From Acidobacteriota bacterium (lineage in GTDB: Bacteria > Acidobacteriota > Terriglobia > Acidiferrales > UBA7541), in contig PLZZ01000008.1 of the NCBI GenBank assembly GCA_003153585.1, positions 2,245 to 8,327 on the forward strand: a stretch of DNA of 6,083 bases, read 5' to 3'. Within the stretch, counting starts at the first letter, position 1. Each line of letters starts with the position of its first letter. Below the pieces are notes generated by a model. It saw only the letters and a list, made by a program, of their open reading frames with translations. It did not search any database and was not told the DNA's origin. Positions 4,450 through 6,083 of the stretch are shown here, piece after piece. The position numbers were made by a program, and so were the translations under genes.

Positions 4450-6083
4450 CTACTTCTCAGACGCGCGGAGTAGGGCAACATCTGACTGGGTGTGCCCACG
4501 AAGCAACGCCAGCTTGCTGCCGTCGAACGACCAGCCAAAATCACCGATCATTTCGGATTTGAAATTGGTCAGCTGCTTTCCCGGCGAGCCATCGAGGGGC
4601 TGGAGCCAGAGGTTGTCGGCAAGCTTATCGCGAAACGGATATAGCACGGCTTTGCCGTCGTGGGTAAATCGCGTGGGACCGTCAGGCGCTCGCTGCAATG
4701 GCGCGAGTTTCGTGTTTTGCGGGGAATCAACAGACACCAGTGCGAGCATCATCTGAGGACTGGGACCCGAAGTAGCAGTCGCAAACGCCGCGAGATTTCC
4801 GTTCGGAGCGATATCAAATCCGTAAGGCGCGAAGAGGTCGGAAACACGTTCAGATTTTCCGCCTTCGATCGCTACTTTGCGCAACTGGCCGCCATTTGCC
4901 ATGTCAAGGTAATACACCGAGCGACTGTCAGGAGAGCAACGGCAACGCTGGTCGAGCCTCCCGTCACTTATCTGCTTGGGATTGCTTCCATCCGAATCCA
5001 TCCGCCAGATCGTGGAGCTGATCGAACCGATGGCGCCTGCAACTACGAATACTACGTATCGGCCATTGGGGCAGGCAGACGGCCCGAACACCAGTACATT
5101 CCGTTCGAGTGCTGTCAGCGGAGTCCGCTGGCGCGAATCGAGATTGAAAAGGTCCAAGCTGGATTGGCCATGAGGCAGAATCATTTGTCCCGCCGGCGTC
5201 CAGGTAAAACCCAGCAAGAAAACTGTTGCACCGCCGGAGTAGGCGCCGGAAGTAAGCTGCTCGGCTTGGCTGGCGTTCAACTGTGAGGCCGAAGCCAGGA
5301 AAAGATCGTAATTGGTCTGGCCAACAACGGTCGCCAGGGTACGCCCGTCAGCAGTGAGACGGAGGTCGGAATAGTCGTTCAGGTCATGGGTGACGCGACG
5401 AAGTGTGCCGGCAGGAAGAGAGATTTCCACGATTTGATTGCGCATGTAGTTGGTCTCTTTGTCGCGCAAAAGGGCAAGCAAGCCTGAGCCATCCGCCAGC
5501 CATGTTGGCCGCTCCAAGTAACCGCTGTCCACGTAGAGCAGAGTTTGCTTACCGGTGAGTGCGTTCACGGCCACCAGACCACTCAAGGAATCCGATGTGG
5601 GCTCGCTAATCAGGCACACGATGGTTTTGCCGTCCGGCGACCACGCCGGTTGAGCCAGAAATTTATCGGCGCTGCCGGTCACCAGGTCAGTCTCGTTGCC
5701 CGTTTCCAGCGAATGAACTACCAAACGGAACTTGCCGGGATCAGTCTTGTTGGCAGCGGTGTAAGCAAAGTTCTGGCCGTCAGGAGAAAAAGTGATGTCC
5801 GAGGATGCACCGGTGAGAAGTTTTTGCGGAGTCCCGCCCAGGACTGGGACGCGATACAGTGCGTCCTGCGCCTGGCCCGTCTCGCGGCCGACAAAATAAA
5901 CGTAATCGCCCTCCGGAGAAAATTGGACCCGGCCGTAGCTGAACGGTCCGGGAGGTATGATCTGCGTGTTGCTGTTTGCCAACTGATACTGCCACTTCAC
6001 GGGTGTAGGCACGTTGCGCAGCCAGAGACTTTGCTGGCCATTGTCATCTTCCACGTTCACGATGTACTTGCCGTCGCGTGAAA
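4450..6083 (-). CDS. PD40/TolB-like beta-propeller protein, 5' end outside the window (partial)
   Basis: The visible 543 residues form a repeat-rich beta-propeller region and end at a TAG stop (4450-4452). About twelve PD40-type motifs are visible, counting the first complete codon (6079-6081) as residue 1: SRDG (1-4), FSPEG (54-58), FSPDG (98-102), WSPDG (147-151), WLADG (194-198), LTADG (242-246), WTPAG (294-298), ACPNG (336-340), CSPDS (382-386), IAPNG (424-428), FTHDG (472-476) and WSFDG (517-521). This could build two six-bladed propellers. The frame is open to the window edge and its first residues already form a propeller motif, so a GTG at 6058-6060 is not the true start. In Acidobacteria such domains usually follow an N-terminal Ser/Thr kinase (often with a membrane helix) or a winged-helix DNA-binding domain. 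Which applies here cannot be seen. The propeller probably serves ligand or protein binding. Confidence 0.9.
   Translation of the reverse strand, partial: SRDGKYIVNVEDDNGQQSLWLRNVPTPVKWQYQLANSNTQIIPPGPFSYGRVQFSPEGDYVYFVGRETGQAQDALYRVPVLGGTPQKLLTGASSDITFSPDGQNFAYTAANKTDPGKFRLVVHSLETGNETDLVTGSADKFLAQPAWSPDGKTIVCLISEPTSDSLSGLVAVNALTGKQTLLYVDSGYLERPTWLADGSGLLALLRDKETNYMRNQIVEISLPAGTLRRVTHDLNDYSDLRLTADGRTLATVVGQTNYDLFLASASQLNASQAEQLTSGAYSGGATVFLLGFTWTPAGQMILPHGQSSLDLFNLDSRQRTPLTALERNVLVFGPSACPNGRYVVFVVAGAIGSISSTIWRMDSDGSNPKQISDGRLDQRCRCSPDSRSVYYLDMANGGQLRKVAIEGGKSERVSDLFAPYGFDIAPNGNLAAFATATSGPSPQMMLALVSVDSPQNTKLAPLQRAPDGPTRFTHDGKAVLYPFRDKLADNLWLQPLDGSPGKQLTNFKSEMIGDFGWSFDGSKLALLRGHTQSDVALLRASEK

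Noticed and set aside
4660..5286. A 208-codon + strand frame, and another at 5545-6081, opposite the propeller gene
   Set aside because: Both are antisense shadows of the propeller gene, whose repeated SPDG motifs are unmistakable. The antisense proteins are Arg-rich and featureless.
6058..6060. GTG as the start of the propeller protein
   Set aside because: The codons before it read SRDGKYI, the beginning of a typical propeller motif, and the frame stays open to the window edge. The gene is therefore cut off by the window.

Overview
The window holds four protein-coding genes and no RNA gene, mobile element or CRISPR array that I could see. The base composition is moderately GC-rich. The style of the proteins suggests a soil-type acidobacterium (Terriglobia-like): a repetitive PD40/TolB-type propeller with the phrases 'NLWLQPLDGSPG' and 'SLWLRNV', an MHYT-PAS histidine kinase, and a twin-arginine MmgE/PrpD protein. 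This assignment rests on remembered family style, not on a search.

Layout. Bases 1-251 are a non-coding leader with a candidate sigma70-type promoter and several short dyad symmetries. Bases 252-2165 (+) encode a membrane sensor histidine kinase (MHYT, PAS, HisKA, HATPase_c) starting at TTG; no response regulator lies beside it. Bases 2166-2412 are an intergenic region with a 12-bp perfect palindrome and a weak candidate promoter. Bases 2413-2841 (+) encode a small SnoaL/NTF2-like protein with a strong ribosome binding site. After 57 bp, 2899-4422 (+) encodes an MmgE/PrpD-family protein with an apparent Tat export signal. After a 27-bp gap containing a hairpin, 4450-6083 (-) encodes the C-terminal part of a PD40/WD40-like beta-propeller protein. 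Its N-terminus lies outside the window.

How the genes may work together. The SnoaL-like and PrpD-like genes are close and co-oriented, so they are probably one transcript. They could act on related small organic acids, but the substrate cannot be read from sequence. The kinase sits upstream behind its own leader, and nothing visible ties it functionally to the pair. The propeller gene converges on the pair and is probably an independent unit. I found no clear new multi-gene system. The most unusual item is the apparently exported PrpD-family enzyme next to an NTF2-fold protein, with none of the usual methylcitrate-cycle genes in view.
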